From NCBI GenBank assembly GCA_018292915.2, contig JACVVK020000459.1, positions 1-64,000 on the forward strand: a stretch of 64,000 nucleotides of DNA, in the 5' to 3' direction. Positions 12,600 to 26,875 of this stretch are shown here, piece by piece. Each line of letters begins with the position of its first letter. Position 1 is the stretch's first letter. The position numbers were made by a program, and so were the translations under genes. A model generated the notes under the pieces. The model made no database searches and was not told the origin of the DNA. It worked only from the letters and a program-made list of their open reading frames with translations. The stretch is from Batillaria attramentaria (lineage: Eukaryota > Mollusca > Gastropoda > Batillariidae).

Positions 12600-13771
12600 T
12601 ATGCAAAGACCTTGGAATCAGAAAGACGCGTCACTCCTGCCCTCGTAAGAGAGACATATAGCGGGACAACGCGAAGAGTTGTCTGCCCGCATTAGCGCGC
12701 ATCCTAGATCTGGCCCCGATAGTGACAGCATGGCGGAAAGTGGAAAGCGATCACAAAAGCATGCAATTGTGTTCTGCGCCGAATTGTTCAAATAACAGAC
12801 AAATATAAACGGGGAAATACTTCTTTTGGTATTCTTGTTGAAAAACAAACATTTTTTTTCGCTTTCTTGTCAAAAAAAAAGAAAAAAAAAAGACCTCAAG
12901 TGGTACGTGTGCATGCAGTGTAAACTAACAGTAAACACACGCGGCTGACGCAGATACAGCGTAATTTTTTTCCCTGACAACTTTACAAATCACGGTGACT
13001 TAAATTGTGCTAGCGTCTACCTGCATCTAAATTCAGAACACACACACAGAACAAAATCATCCGGCTGAACTTCATTCTAACCATTGTAAAACCATATCAC
13101 AACATAGAATCTGCTGGATTGTCGGTCGCAGATATGATTAATGCTGAGTTAGCAGGAAGTATTCAGCGGATGCGTCCATCTTTGGATCTCTCGCACATTC
13201 GATCTTTCTGTGTTCCGTACTAGTTTTACTTGAACACATCGAACGAAATGCACTGCGTAGCCTACGTACAGCAGTGAAAGCCAAACTAGATCTTTCGTTC
13301 GTCCTCCGGAACTTTGAGAGTACTTATGTTTTCCATAGGCCTAAAACACATGCGAAATATATGGGGGGAGACCACCTGTCAGTCGCTGACATCTTCGTTT
13401 TTGTTTATTTTCTTAAAATGTTTTACGGCGGCTAGTGTAGGGATGGGTCAAACAACTGCGTAGATCTGCGGGATGCGCGCTACAACTCTTACGCGTTGTC
13501 CCTCAAAGGGAGGTAAGTGAACTATCTTTATGTTTCCAAGATCTTTGCATTATGCTTCTGAGTGTGAGTCAGTGGCAAAAACGAAACCCACTGAAATTCC
13601 CGCTTTCCACATGTCAAGTTGTAGAGACTCTTGCGAAAAGATACTGCATTTCGATGCAAAATAATTTCTAGACCATCCCAGAACATGCTGGTGCAGTAAC
13701 GTCAGTAGATTACGTCACCTTGGAGAGATTTCGAGCCTTCCAGTAAGTTGAGGAATGTTCTAGATCTTACC

Positions 13772-14015
13772 TGTTCAGTTCGTAAGCAGCCCTGCACAGC
13801 GTTCTGGATTCTTCTTCTTTCATGAATTTGTTCTCCGCGCATATTCTGTTCATAAAGTATTGGAGTTGTAGTCTGTTGTATCCCGTATCATCTCTGCGAG
13901 TGCACGATGATGGCGACATAGCATAAGTAAAATACAACACCACGTCTCCAAACAGAGGAATTCCGAAAGAAAGTGGCGAGACACCCCCAAGAAAAAACAG
14001 CATCACGTCAATCAA
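13772..14015 (-). other. Possible orphan exon or captured gene fragment
   Basis: An 82-codon open frame starts at ATG 14,015 with a hydrophobic, signal-like N-terminus (MIDVMLFFLGGVSPLSFGIP). It runs into a charged segment (KFMKEEESRTLCRAAYELNR) and ends exactly at a good donor, AACAG|gtaaga. The first 31 codons are repeated in each 4-kb module, where they are cut off by a (TA)n tract, whereas only here does the frame continue. It may be a gene piece carried by the mobile element. I recognise no family. Confidence 0.3.
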
Positions 14016-15040
14016 ACATGACGCACTTACTTTACGTCAGTGCGCGTGCGTCTCTTCTTCGATGTTTGTGAGGCGTGTGGCTTGCAGAGGAAATGTGCTG
14101 TGAGTACAAATTTTCGAGTCAACTGACGATAACGGCTGCAGTGAATTTTTCTAATTTTTTTTGTATATTTTTTATGGCACCCCAGGCTCATTATCTATGT
14201 ATAGTAGGAGCGATTTTGAGATCTAAAGTGTGTTCACCAGCACTTTCATCAGGTACGGCTTACGCCAAAAGTATAAAAGCGACAACCTCCAAAATTCACT
14301 TAGTTGAGAGTCCGTATTCATGCTATCTATGTCCAAAAAAAAAGTGGTTTAGGTAAATATTACGCCTTTAAACGCCAGAAAGCCACTTTTTCTGAAAAGG
14401 GCGATAACTCGCAAATCATGTGTGCAATCGTACCTGGATCGGGCCTTCTATTCAACAATCTTGATTCATTTAGAAACCCCAAATTTGAAATCGATCGGTT
14501 CAGTATTTTCGGAGAAATAGGCATCTGAACTGGGTTCACATGCAATGTCAACTCAGGCTCGGTTTACATGAAAACTATAAGAGCGACCATTTTCTAGTAG
14601 TGACTCTGTTCAGAGTCCGTATTCAAGCTATCTACTGCCAAAAAATTGAGTGATTTAAATAAATATTACGCCTGTACACGAAAGACAACCAACTTGTCTC
14701 AAAAGGGCGATAACTCCCAAATCACTTAAGCAGTCATCACACGCTTGAATCGTCTAATGTAACGTTTTGATATATTTGGATACCCCCAATTTGAAGCCAT
14801 TCGGTTGAGTATTTTCGAAGAAACGGGCCCGGACACAATTCACACACACACACACGCACATCCACACAGACGGCACTCACTGAGGAGGAGAAGTGCGTTC
14901 GGAACACCATACGCGTCAGCATCGATGACGCAAGTTTTCTTACGTCATTGTCAGAGTTACACTTGCAAAATCGTCTCTGCGGGAGATCGGCAGTGACGTG
15001 CGTTTGTACCAGAGAACGTGGAAATTTTAGCCCGTCCTAT

Positions 15041-15072
15041 TATGTTGTTTCCATTACTATGGAAACAACATA
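15041..15072. repeat. 32-bp palindrome, module 1
   Basis: Perfect 14-bp arms (TATGTTGTTTCCAT) around TACT. Copies at 19,023-19,054, 23,009-23,040 and 27,068-27,099, and an imperfect copy at 33,757-33,788. In the last module and in the 1-kb relative it forms the element boundary; in modules 1-3 it is internal, followed by 2.8 kb of other sequence. Confidence 0.85.
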
Positions 15073-15330
15073 AAAATGTCGAAGTCAGCTTCGTTCGTAC
15101 GTGCACTTCTAAAGTTCAGGCTCTGCTTACTCTGCATCGGTGCAAATGTCATTTCCCAGGAAGCATGAATATCCAACCAGTGCTTGAAGTTTTGACAACA
15201 GGCGTCTCTGTGGTGTTAAGTTAGGTTGCTGTGACCCAGGTATGTGGGCGAAGTGCAGAGGCGTCTGTGTTTGTTTGTTTTCTTGCGCGAAGAGACACGT
15301 ATGCATTCTCAGTTACGCACAGCCCTTTCG

Positions 15331-15376
<46 letters not shown>

Positions 15377-15510
15377 CTGTCATAACATTTATGACACAAG
15401 AAAGTACAAAACCTATTTTGACGTACAAAAAGTGTTCTCTCACTCAACTTGACAACAAAGTAAAGAATCAGCAATTTTATTAAAACGGAGCTAGGAATCA
15501 AATGTACACA

Positions 15511-15790
15511 TTAGTTTGTACAGGAATAAAAAATATTGCCCACAGGGACTAATTTTCTACGAGCAAAAATGGCAGAATTAGCCAGGATCGGCGACTGTAC
15601 AGCATGAAGGCTAGCAATCTCTACATGTTTAATACTCTGGCCGCTGCATATAATCAATTTCAAAACGTCAGGCCTTCGCACTGCGTTATTAAAAAGGCCT
15701 TTACAAAACGTGTCGTTCTGCACGGCACGGTAACACCCAGCCACCACTCGATCATTGACAGTTCTCTCTAGCGCAAGGTCAGGCTGCAGC
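15511..15790 (-). other. Open frame repeated in each 4-kb module
   Basis: This minus-strand open frame contains NDRVVAGCYRAVQNDTFCKG and ends SCTN-stop. It is preserved in all three modules (also near 19,493-19,772 and 23,493-23,772). It has no ATG near its 5' end, extends upstream to a possible tttag acceptor, and I do not recognise the protein. Its preservation reflects the recent amplification and is not evidence of selection. It may be a remnant of a transposon protein. Confidence 0.25.
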
Positions 15791-16018
15791 GTGTTGTGTG
15801 ATTTATTACCGTTTACCAGGTCCGCAGCGAACGTGTTCGACTAAATTTAGAGACTGGCCTTGTGCCAAGCGTTATAGTTGTGTTGCAGCCATCGTCCTCT
15901 TGGATAGCGCGCCTCGTGAGAAGGTAAGTGTTGTATGTACGTAATCTACATTTACAGAACAACCAGTATGTAACAATAAACCTACACTAGTCATGACATG
16001 TATCAGTTACACGAGGCA

Positions 16019-16550
16019 GGTAATTGTAAAGAATAGTATACGAAAATAATTGGAACTAATTGCACGCTTTTTGATGGGTGTTTTCGGTTCTGCTCGATGC
16101 AAAGAGACATAAGACACCCTTACCTACTCACTTTGACCACTCCTTCCCCACAAAAGTGCAAAAAAAAAAAAAAAATCCCTGAATGACTGGCGACCACGGC
16201 CCGAGCAGTCATCTGCACGCCATTTTGATCACCCGGTCCTACTAATTACCGAAAACAACCGGAAACAACTTCTATGTTTTAACTGCGTTCTACCGGTATT
16301 GAGTTGTTTTCGGTCGTTTTCGGTTGTTTTCGGTAATTAGTAGGACCCTGATCACCAACGAAAATGGCGTGCTCGGGCCGTGGTCGCCAGTCATTCAGGG
16401 ATATTTTGTGCACTTTTGTGGGGAAGGAGTGGTCAAAGTGAGTAGGTAAGGGTGTCTTATGTCTCTTTGCATCGAGCAGAACCGAAAACACCCGTCAAAG
16501 TGCGTGCAATTAGCTCCAATTATTTTCGTATACTATTCTTTACAATTACC
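16019..16550. mobile_element. Fold-back Mutator-like MITE, copy 1
   Basis: An element of about 532 bp is built almost wholly of two inverted arms of roughly 240 bp. The left arm starts GGTAATTGTAAAGAATAG and the right arm ends CTATTCTTTACAATTACC, with a short loop near 16,280. It is flanked by a 9-bp direct repeat CACGAGGCA (16,010-16,018 and 16,551-16,559). Long TIRs with a 9-bp target duplication are typical of Mutator-like elements. No transposase is encoded. Confidence 0.75.
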
Positions 16551-16931
16551 CACGAGGCAGATTAGAAAGATCTGGTGTCGTAGAGATCACTGAAAGACTG
16601 CACCGGGAAATTGTCCTCTCTCGTTTTCCTTGAATTGTATGCCCCTTCTAAATTCCAGCAGTTGGCGTCCTCTTTGCTTCATCGAAACCTACACTGAGAC
16701 TCCATTGTTTTATCCGCGCTGCCATGTTCAGTGGAGAGTTACAATTCTGATGATACAATCAACGGAAGCTAAGAGATTTCGTTACAACCGAAACGATAAT
16801 ACATTGGCATTTTTATTTACACGTGCAGGTTTGATTTTTAAAATATTGTCAAGATCAAATTTGAAATAGGGCGGTGGGGGAAGGGGGGGGGGGGGGGGTC
16901 GGTTGACGTTGTGGGGCTTGAAAGGGAAGAA

Positions 16932-16981
<50 letters not shown>

Positions 16982-17683
16982 AGGGGGGGGGGGGGGGCAG
17001 TAGAAGCGCACAACAAGGGATAAATTGGAGGGGGGGGGGGGCACTACACATTATCAACAAGCGCCGTGTATAAAAAAAATAAGGTAAAATCCGAACAAAC
17101 AGAAGAAACAAGGAAAACGACTGAACAATGAAAAGAGAGGAGCGTGTCAGTGTGACACCAACTAAGCAGCACCCTTACTTGTCGAGGCTGTGCACACTGA
17201 GTCATTGGTTAGAACAGACATTTTAACTATAGCCTGGCCTACTTCCCTAATTCCCCGAGAACGAGCGGCCGTTCCCGAGAAACCGGGTCTCGCCCGGTGT
17301 AACACGATAAATGTGCTCCCGTCACGAAAGATAAACCCCGAGTAAAGATGTTACGCACAATTTGTACTCGGAAAGATCCTAAGATCCTATGACAAAAGCA
17401 CTCTCTTTGCCTGATTCCAGAGTAAGAATATTTTACGATATTTTCCCCTTGGCTTTGGGATTAGGTTTGTCCTATTAAATTAATCAAATTCGCAAATACA
17501 CATGTACATGTGTTCTCCTCTTGCTAAAGCCAAAAAATTTGCGTGATATAATAGTGTTAGGAAGTTAATAGCGCAAGAAATGCAGTTTAAACATAAAACA
17601 ACAGATGCATTACTATATTGACACATGTGATAGGCTACAAACAAAAACGGGATCCGGGACAAAGAGTGAAATGTATGGGAGGG

Positions 17684-17790
17684 TGGGTGGGTGGAAGTTT
17701 AACGTCCTTTTCCACCACCTATGGGTGATATCAAGGACGGGGCAACGAGAAAAACGGCCGCAGCATACATTTGGCCCCTGCCGGGAGGGT
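17684..17790 (-). mobile_element. Partial SINE in module 1
   Basis: Reverse fragment with 'agtttaacgtccttttccac', 'gatatcaaggacggggcaac' and 'atttggcccctgccggg', truncated before the tRNA head. Repeated at about 21,659-21,766 and 25,645-25,755 in modules 2 and 3. Confidence 0.65.
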
Positions 17791-17863
17791 GATTTCGGGC
17801 ATATGCAGTTGGTATCTCCACAAAAGGCAGAAACTAAGCTTCAATTCTTTCGCCATGAAACTC

Positions 17864-17866
<3 letters not shown>

Positions 17867-17907
<41 letters not shown>
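17867..17907. repeat. (TA)n at module junctions
   Basis: The tract joins the 3' end of one module to the 5' end of the next. It is longer at each successive junction (about 17,867-17,907, 21,846-21,894 and 25,836-25,891). Confidence 0.8.
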
Positions 17908-17909
<2 letters not shown>

Positions 17910-19312
17910 TAAAATACAACACCACGTCTCCAAACAGAGGAATTCCGAAAGAAAGTGGCGAGACACCCCCAAGAAAAAACAGCATCACGTCAATCAAACA
18001 TGACGCACTTACTTTACGTCAGTGCGCGTGCGTCTCTTCTTCGATGTTTGTGAGGCGTGTGGCTTGCAGAGGAAATGTGCTGTGAGTACAAATTTTCGAG
18101 TCAACTGACGATAACGGCTGCAGTGAATTTTTCTAATTTTTTTGTATATTTTTTATGGCACCCCAGGCTCATTATCTATGTATAGTAGGAGCGATTTTGA
18201 GATCTAAAGTGTGTTCACCAGCACTTTCATCAGGTACGGCTTACGCCAAAAGTATAAAAGCGACAACCTCCAAAATTCACTTAGTTGAGAGTCCGTATTC
18301 ATGCTATCTATGTCCAAAAAAAAAAGTGGTTTAGGTAAATATTACGCCTTTAAACGCCAGAAAGCCACTTTTTCTGAAAAGGGCGATAACTCGCAAATCA
18401 TGTGTGCAATCGTACCTGGATCGGGCCTTCTATTCAACAATCTTGATTCATTTAGAAACCCCAAATTTGAAATCGATCGGTTCAGTATTTTCGGAGAAAT
18501 AGGCATCTGAACTGGGTTCACATGCAATGTCAACTCAGGCTCGGTTTACATGAAAACTATAAGAGCGACCATTTTCTAGTAGTGACTCTGTTCAGAGTAC
18601 GTATTCAAGCTATCTACTGCCAAAAAATTGAGTGATTTAAATAAATATTACGCCTGTACACGAAAGACAACCAACTTGTCTCAAAAGGGCGATAACTCCC
18701 AAATCACTTAAGCAGTCATCACACGCTTGAATCGTCTAATGTAACGTTTTGATATATTTGGATACCCCCAATTTGAAGCCATTCGGTTGAGTATTTTCGA
18801 AGAAACGGGCCCGGACACAATTCACACACACACACACGCACATCCACACAGACGGCACTCACTGAGGAGGAGAAGTGCGTTCGGAACACCATACGCGTCA
18901 GCATCGATGACGCAAGTTTTCTTACGTCATTGTCAGAGTTACACTTGCAAAATCGTCTCTGCGGGAGATCGGCAGTGACGTGCGTTTGTACCACAGAACG
19001 TGGAAATTTTAGCCCGTCCTATTATGTTGTTTCCATTACTATGGAAACAACATAAAAATGTCGAAGTCAGCTTCGTTCGTACGTGCACTTCTAAAGTTCA
19101 GGCTCTGCTTACTCTGCATCGGTGCAAATGTCATTTCCCAGGAAGCATGAATATCCAACCAGTGCTTGAAGTTTTGACAACAGGCGTCTCTGTGGTGTTA
19201 AGTTAGGTTGCTGTGACCCAGGTATGTGGGCGAAGTGCAGAGGCGTCTGTGTTTGTTTGTTTTCTTGCGCGAAGAGACACGTATGCATTCTCAGTTACGC
19301 ACAGCCCTTTCG

Positions 19313-19358
<46 letters not shown>

Positions 19359-20000
19359 CTGTCATAACATTTATGACACAAGAAAGTACAAAACCTATTT
19401 TGACGTACAAAAAGTGTTCTCTCACTCAACTTGACAACAAAGTAAAGAATCAGCAATTTTATTAAAACGGAGCTAGGAATCAAATGTACACATTAGTTTG
19501 TACAGGAATAAAATATATTGCCCACAGGGACTAATTTTCTACGAGCAAAAATGGCAGAATTAGCCAGGATCGGCGACTGTACAGCATGAAGGCTAGCAAT
19601 CTCTACATGTTTAATACTCTGGCCGCTGCATATAATCAATTTCAAAACGTCAGGCCTTCGCACTGCGTTATTAAAAAGGCCTTTACAAAACGTGTCGTTC
19701 TGCACGGCACGGTAACACCCAGCCACCACTCGATCATTGACAGTTCTCTCTAGCGCAAGGTCAGGCTGCAGCGTGTTGTGTGATTTATTACCGTTTACCA
19801 GGTCCGCAGCGAACGTGTTCGACTAAATTTAGAGACTGGCCTTGTGCCAAGCGTTATAGTTGTGTTGCAGCCATCGTCCTCTTGGATAGCGCGCCTCGTG
19901 AGAAGGTAAGTGTTGTATGTACGTAATCTACATTTACAGAACAACCAGTATGTAACAATAAACCTACACTAGTCATGACATGTATCAGTTACACGAGGCA

Positions 20001-20535
20001 GGTAATTGTAAAGAATAGTATACGAAAATAATTGGAACTAATTGCACGCTTTTTGATGGGTGTTTTCGGTTCTGCTCGATGCAAAGAGACATAAGACACC
20101 CTTACCTACTCACTTTGACCACTCCTTCCCCACAAAAGTGCAAAAAAAAAAAAAAAAAATCCCTGAATGACTGGCGACCACGGCCCGAGCAGTCATCTGC
20201 ACGCCATTTTGATCACCCGGTCCTACTAATTACCGAAAACAACCGAAAACAGCTTCCATGTTTTAACTGCGTTCTACCGGTATTGAGTTGTTTTCGGTCG
20301 TTTTCGGTTGTTTTCGGTAATTAGTAGGACCCTGATCACCAACGAAAATGGCGTGCTCGGGCCGTGGTCGCCAGTCATTCAGGGATATTTTGTGCACTTT
20401 TGTGGGGAAGGAGTGGTCAAAGTGAGTAGGTAAGGGTGTCTTATGTCTCTTTGCATCGAGCAGAACCGAAAACACCCGTCAAGGTGCGTGCAACTTAGCT
20501 CCAATTATTTTCGTATACTATTCTTTACAATTACC
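20001..20535. mobile_element. Fold-back Mutator-like MITE, copy 2
   Basis: Same element and same CACGAGGCA flanks (19,992-20,000 and 20,536-20,544) in module 2. Small differences lie in the poly-A run and loop. Confidence 0.75.
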
Positions 20536-20912
20536 CACGAGGCAGATTAGAAAGATCTGGTGTCGTAGAGATCACTGAAAGACTGCACCGGGAAATTGTC
20601 CTCTCTCGTTTTCCTTGAATTGTATGCCCCTTCTAAATTCCAGCAGTTGGCGTCCTCTTTGCTTCATCGAAACCTACACTGAGACTCCATTGTTTTATCC
20701 GCGCTGCCATGTTCAGTGGAGAGTTACAATTCTGATGATACAATCAACGGAAGCTAAGAGATTTCGTTACAACCGAAACGATAATACATTGGCATTTTTA
20801 TTTACACGTGCAGGTTTGATTTTTAAAATATTGTCAAGATCAAATTTGAAATAGGGCGGTGGGGGAAGGGGGGGGGGGGTCGGTTGACGTTGTGGGGCTT
20901 GAAAGGGAAGAA

Positions 20913-20962
<50 letters not shown>

Positions 20963-21840
20963 AGGGGGGGGGGGGCAGTAGAAGCGCACAACAAGGGATA
21001 AATTGGAGGGGGGGGGGCACTACACATTATCAACAAGCGCCGTGTATAAAAAAAATAAGGTAAAATCCGAACAAACAGAAGAAACAAGGAAAACGACCTG
21101 AACAATGAAAAGAGAGGAGCGTGTCAGTGTGACACCAACTAAGCAGCACCCTTACTTGTCGAGGCTGTGCACACTGAGTCATTGGTTAGAACAGACATTT
21201 TAACTATAGCCTGGCCTACTTCCCTAATTCCCCGAGAACGAGCGGCCGTTCCCGAGAAACCGGGTCTCGCCCGGTGTAACACGATAAATGTGCTCCCGTC
21301 ACGAAAGATAAACCCCGAGTAAAGATGTTACGCACAATTTGTACTCGGAAAGATCCTAAGATCCTATGACAAAAGCACTCTCTTTGCCTGATTCCAGAGT
21401 AAGAATATTTTACGATATTTTCCCCTTGGCTTTGGGATTAGGTTTGTCCTATTAAATTAATCAAATTCGCAAATACACATGTACATGTGTTCTCCTCTTG
21501 CTAAAGCCAAAAAAATTGCGTGATATAATAGTGTTAGGAAGTTAATAGCGCAAGAAATGCAGTTTAAACATAAAACAACAGATGCATTACTATATTGACA
21601 TATGTGATAGGCTACAAACAAAAACGGGATCCGGGACAAAGAGTGAAATGTATGGGAGGGTGGGTGGGTGGAAGTTTAACGTCCTTTTCCACCACCTATG
21701 GGTGATATCAAGGACGGGGCAACGAGAAAAACGGCCGCAGCATACATTTGGCCCCTGCCGGGAGGGTGATTTCGGGCATATGCAGTTGGTATCTCCACAA
21801 AAGGCAGAAACTAAGCTTTAATTCTTTCGCCATGAAACTC

Positions 21841-21896
<56 letters not shown>

Positions 21897-23298
21897 TAAA
21901 ATACAACACCACGTCTCCAAACAGAGGAATTCCGAAAGAAAGTGGCGAGACACCCCCAAGAAAAAACAGCATCACGTCAATCAAACATGACGCACTTACT
22001 TTACGTCAGTGCGCGTGCGTCTCTTCTTCGATGTTTGTGAGGCGTGTGGCTTGCAGAGGAAATGTGCTGTGAGTACAAATTTTCGAGTCAACTGACGATA
22101 ACGGCTGCAGTGAATTTTTCTAATTTTTTTGTATATTTTTTATGGCACCCCAGGCTCATTATCTATGTATAGTAGGAGCGATTTTGAGATCTAAAGTGTG
22201 TTCACCAGCACTTTCATCAGGTACGGCTTACGCCAAAAGTATAAAAGCGACAACCTCCAAAATTCACTTAGTTGAGAGTCCGTATTCATGCTATCTATGT
22301 CCAAAAAAAAAGTGGTTTAGGTAAATATTACGCCTTTAAACGCCAGAAAGCCACTTTTTCTGAAAAGGGCGATAACTCGCAAATCATGTGTGCAATCGTA
22401 CCTGGATCGGGCCTTCTATTCAACAATCTTGATTCATTTAGAAACCCCAAATTTGAAATCGATCGGTTCAGTATTTTCGGAGAAATAGGCATCTGAACTG
22501 GGTTCACATGCAATGTCAACTCAGGCTCGGTTTACATGAAAACTATAAGAGCGACCATTTTCTAGTAGTGACTCTGTTCAGAGTCCGTATTCAAGCTATC
22601 TACTGCCAAAAAATTGAGTGATTTAAATAAATATTACGCCTGTACACGAAAGACAACCAACTTGTCTCAAAAGGGCGATAACTCCCAAATCACTTAAGCA
22701 GTCATCACACGCTTGAATCGTCTAATGTAACGTTTTGATATATTTGGATAACCCCAATTTGAAGCCATTCGGTTGAGTATTTTCGAAGAAACGGGCCCGG
22801 ACACAATTCACACACACACACACGCACATCCACACAGACGGCACTCACTGAGGAGGAGAAGTGCGTTCGGAACACCATACGCGTCAGCATCGATGACGCA
22901 AGTTTTCTTACGTCATTGTCAGAGTTACACTTGCAAAATCGTCTCTGCGGGAGATCGGCAGTGACGTGCGTTTGTACCACAGAACGTGGAAATTTTAGCC
23001 CGTCCTATTATGTTGTTTCCATTACTATGGAAACAACATAAAAATGTCGAAGTCAGCTTCGTTCGTACGTGCACTTCTAAAGTTCAGGCTCTGCTTACTC
23101 TGCATCGGTGCAAATGTCATTTCCCAGGAAGCATGAATATCCAACCAGTGCTTGAAGTTTTGACAACAGGCGTCTCTGTGGTGTTAAGTTAGGTTGCTGT
23201 GACCCAGGTATGTGGGCGAAGTGCAGAGGCGTCTGTGTTTGTTTGTTTTCTTGCGCGAAGAGACACGTATGCATTCTCAGTTACGCACAGCCCTTTCG

Positions 23299-23358
<60 letters not shown>

Positions 23359-24000
23359 CTGTCATAACATTTATGACACAAGAAAGTACAAAACCTATTT
23401 TGACGTACAAAAAGTGTTCTCTCACTCAACTTGACAACAAAGTAAAGAATCAGCAATTTTATTAAAACGGAGCTAGGAATCAAATGTACACATTAGTTTG
23501 TACAGGAATAAAAAATATTGCCCACAGGGACTAATTTTCTACGAGCAAAAATGGCAGAATTAGCCAGGATCGGCGACTGTACAGCATGAAGGCTAGCAAT
23601 CTCTACATGTTTAATACTCTGGCCGCTGCATATAATCAATTTCAAAACGTCAGGCCTTCGCACTGCGTTATTAAAAAGGCCTTTACAAAACGTGTCGTTC
23701 TGCACGGCACGGTAACACCCAGCCACCACTCGATCATTGACAGTTCTCTCTAGCGCAAGGTCAGGCTGCAGCGTGTTGTGTGATTTATTACCGTTTACCA
23801 GGTCCGCAGCGAACGTGTTCGACTAAATTTAGAGACTGGCCTTGTGCCAAGCGTTATAGTTGTGTTGCAGCCATCGTCCTCTTGGATAGCGCGCCTCGTG
23901 AGAAGGTAAGTGTTGTATGTACGTAATCTACATTTACAGAACAACCAGTATGTAACAATAAACCTACACTAGTCATGACATGTATCAGTTACACGAGGCA

Positions 24001-24534
24001 GGTAATTGTAAAGAATAGTATACGAAAATAATTGGAACTAATTGCACGCTTTTTGATGGGTGTTTTCGGTTCTGCTCGATGCAAAGAGACATAAGACACC
24101 CTTACCTACTCACTTTGACCACTCCTTCCCCACAAAAGTGCAAAAAAAAAAAAAAAAAATCCCTGAATGACTGGCGACCACGGCCCGAGCAGTCATCTGC
24201 ACGCCATTTTGATCACCCGGTCCTACTAATTACCGAAAACAACCGGAAACAACTTCTATGTTTTAACTGCGTTCTACCGGTATTGAGTTGTTTTCGGTCG
24301 TTTTCGGTTGTTTTCGGTAATTAGTAGGACCCTGATCACCAACGAAAATGGCGTGCTCGGGCCGTGGTCGCCAGTCATTCAGGGATATTTTGTGCACTTT
24401 TGTGGGGAAGGAGTGGTCAAAGTGAGTAGGTAAGGGTGTCTTATGTCTCTTTGCATCGAGCAGAACCGAAAACACCCGTCAAAGTGCGTGCAATTAGCTC
24501 CAATTATTTTCGTATACTATTCTTTACAATTACC
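24001..24534. mobile_element. Fold-back Mutator-like MITE, copy 3
   Basis: Same element and flanks (23,992-24,000 and 24,535-24,543) in module 3. Identical target duplications in all three modules show one insertion followed by amplification of the module. Confidence 0.75.
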
Positions 24535-24910
24535 CACGAGGCAGATTAGAAAGATCTGGTGTCGTAGAGATCACTGAAAGACTGCACCGGGAAATTGTCC
24601 TCTCTCGTTTTCCTTGAATTGTATGCCCCTTCTAAATTCCAGCAGTTGGCGTCCTCTTTGCTTCATCGAAACCTACACTGAGACTCCATTGTTTTATCCG
24701 CGCTGCCATGTTCAGTGGAGAGTTACAATTCTGATGATACAATCAACGGAAGCTAAGAGATTTCGTTACAACCGAAACGATAATACATTGGCATTTTTAT
24801 TTACACGTGCAGGTTTGATTTTTAAAATATTGTCAAGATCAAATTTGAAATAGGGCGGTGGGGGAAGGGGGGGGGGGTCGGTTGACGTTGTGGGGCTTGA
24901 AAGGGAAGAA

Positions 24911-24952
<42 letters not shown>

Positions 24953-25829
24953 AGGGGGGGGGGGCAGTAGAAGCGCACAACAAGGGATAAATTGGAGGGG
25001 GGGGGGGCACTACACATTATCAACAAGCGCCGTGTATAAAAAAAATAAGGTAAAATCCGAACAAACAGAAGAAACAAGGAAAACGACTGAACAATGAAAA
25101 GAGAGGAGCGTGTCAGTGTGACACCAACTAAGCAGCACCCTTACTTGTCGAGGCTGTGCACACTGAGTCATTGGTTAGAACAGACATTTTAACTATAGCC
25201 TGGCCTACTTCCCTAATTCCCCGAGAACGAGCGGCCGTTCCCGAGAAACCGGGTCTCGCCCGGTGTAACACGATAAATGTGCTCCCGTCACGAAAGATAA
25301 ACCCCGAGTAAAGATGTTACGCACAATTTGTACTCGGAAAGATCCTAAGATCCTATGACAAAAGCACTCTCTTTGCCTGATTCCAGAGTAAGAATATTTT
25401 ACGATATTTTCCCCTTGGCTTTGGGATTAGGTTTGTCCTATTAAATTAATCAAATTCGCAAATACACATGTACATGTGTTCTCCTCTTGCTAAAGCCAAA
25501 AAATTTGCGTGATATAATAGTGTTAGGAAGTTAATAGCGCAAGAAATGCAGTTTAAACATAAAACAACAGATGCATTACTATATTGACATATGTGATAGG
25601 CTACAAACAAAAACGGGATCCGGGACAAAGAGTGAAATGTATGGGAGGGTGGGTGGGTGGAAGTTTAACGTCCTTTTCCACCACCTATGGGTGATATCAA
25701 GGACGGGGCAACGAGAAAAACGGCCGCAGCATACATTTGGCCCCTGCCGGGAGGGTGATTTCGGGCATATGCAGTTGGTATCTCCACAAAAGGCAGAAAC
25801 TAAGCTTTAATTCTTTCGCCATGAAACTC

Positions 25830-25893
<64 letters not shown>

Positions 25894-26803
25894 TAAAATA
25901 CAACACCACGTCTCCAAACAGAGGAATTCCGAAAGAAAGTGGCGAGACACCCCCAAGAAAAAACAGCATCACGTCAATCAAACATGACGCACTTACTTTA
26001 CGTCAGTGCGCGTGCGTCTCTTCTTCGATGTTTGTGAGGCGTGTGGCTTGCAGAGGAAATGTGCTGTGAGTACAAATTTTCGAGTCAACTGACGATAACG
26101 GCTGCAGTGAATTTTTCTAATTTTTTTGTATATTTTTTATGGCACCCCAGGCTCATTATCTATGTATAGTAGGAGCGATTTTGAGATCTAAAGTGTGTTC
26201 ACCAGCACTTTCATCAGGTACGGCTTACGCCAAAAGTATAAAAGCGACAACCTCCAAAATTCACTTAGTTGAGAGTCCGTATTCATGCTATCTATGTCCA
26301 AAAAATGGAGTGGTTTAGGTAAATATTACGCCTTTAAACGCCAGAAAGCCACTTTTTCTGAAAAGGGCGATAACTCGCAAATCATGTGTGCAATCGTATC
26401 TGGACCGGGCCTTCTATTCAACAATCTTGATTCATTTAGAAACCCCAAATTTGAAATCGATCGGTTCAGTATTTTCGGAGAAATAGGCATCTGAACTGGG
26501 TTCACATGCAATGTCAATTCAGGCTTGGTTTACATGAAAACTATAAGAGCGACCATTTTCTAGTAGTGACTCTGTTCAGAGTCCGTATTCAAGCTATCTA
26601 CTGCCAAAAAATTGAGTGATTTAAATAAATATTACGCCTGTACACGAAAGACAACCAACTTGTCTCAAAAGGGCGATAACTCCCAAATCACGTAAGCAAT
26701 CATCACACGCTTGAATCGTCTAATGTAACATTTTGATATATTTGGATACCCCAAATTTGAAGCCATTCGGTTGAGTATATTCGAAGAAACGGGCCCGGAC
26801 ACA

Positions 26804-26875
<72 letters not shown>

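Noticed and set aside
16343..16441. Short frame MACSGRGRQSFRD within the fold-back element
   Set aside because: It lies wholly in one inverted arm and its complement is equally present; no family recognised, so treated as non-coding.
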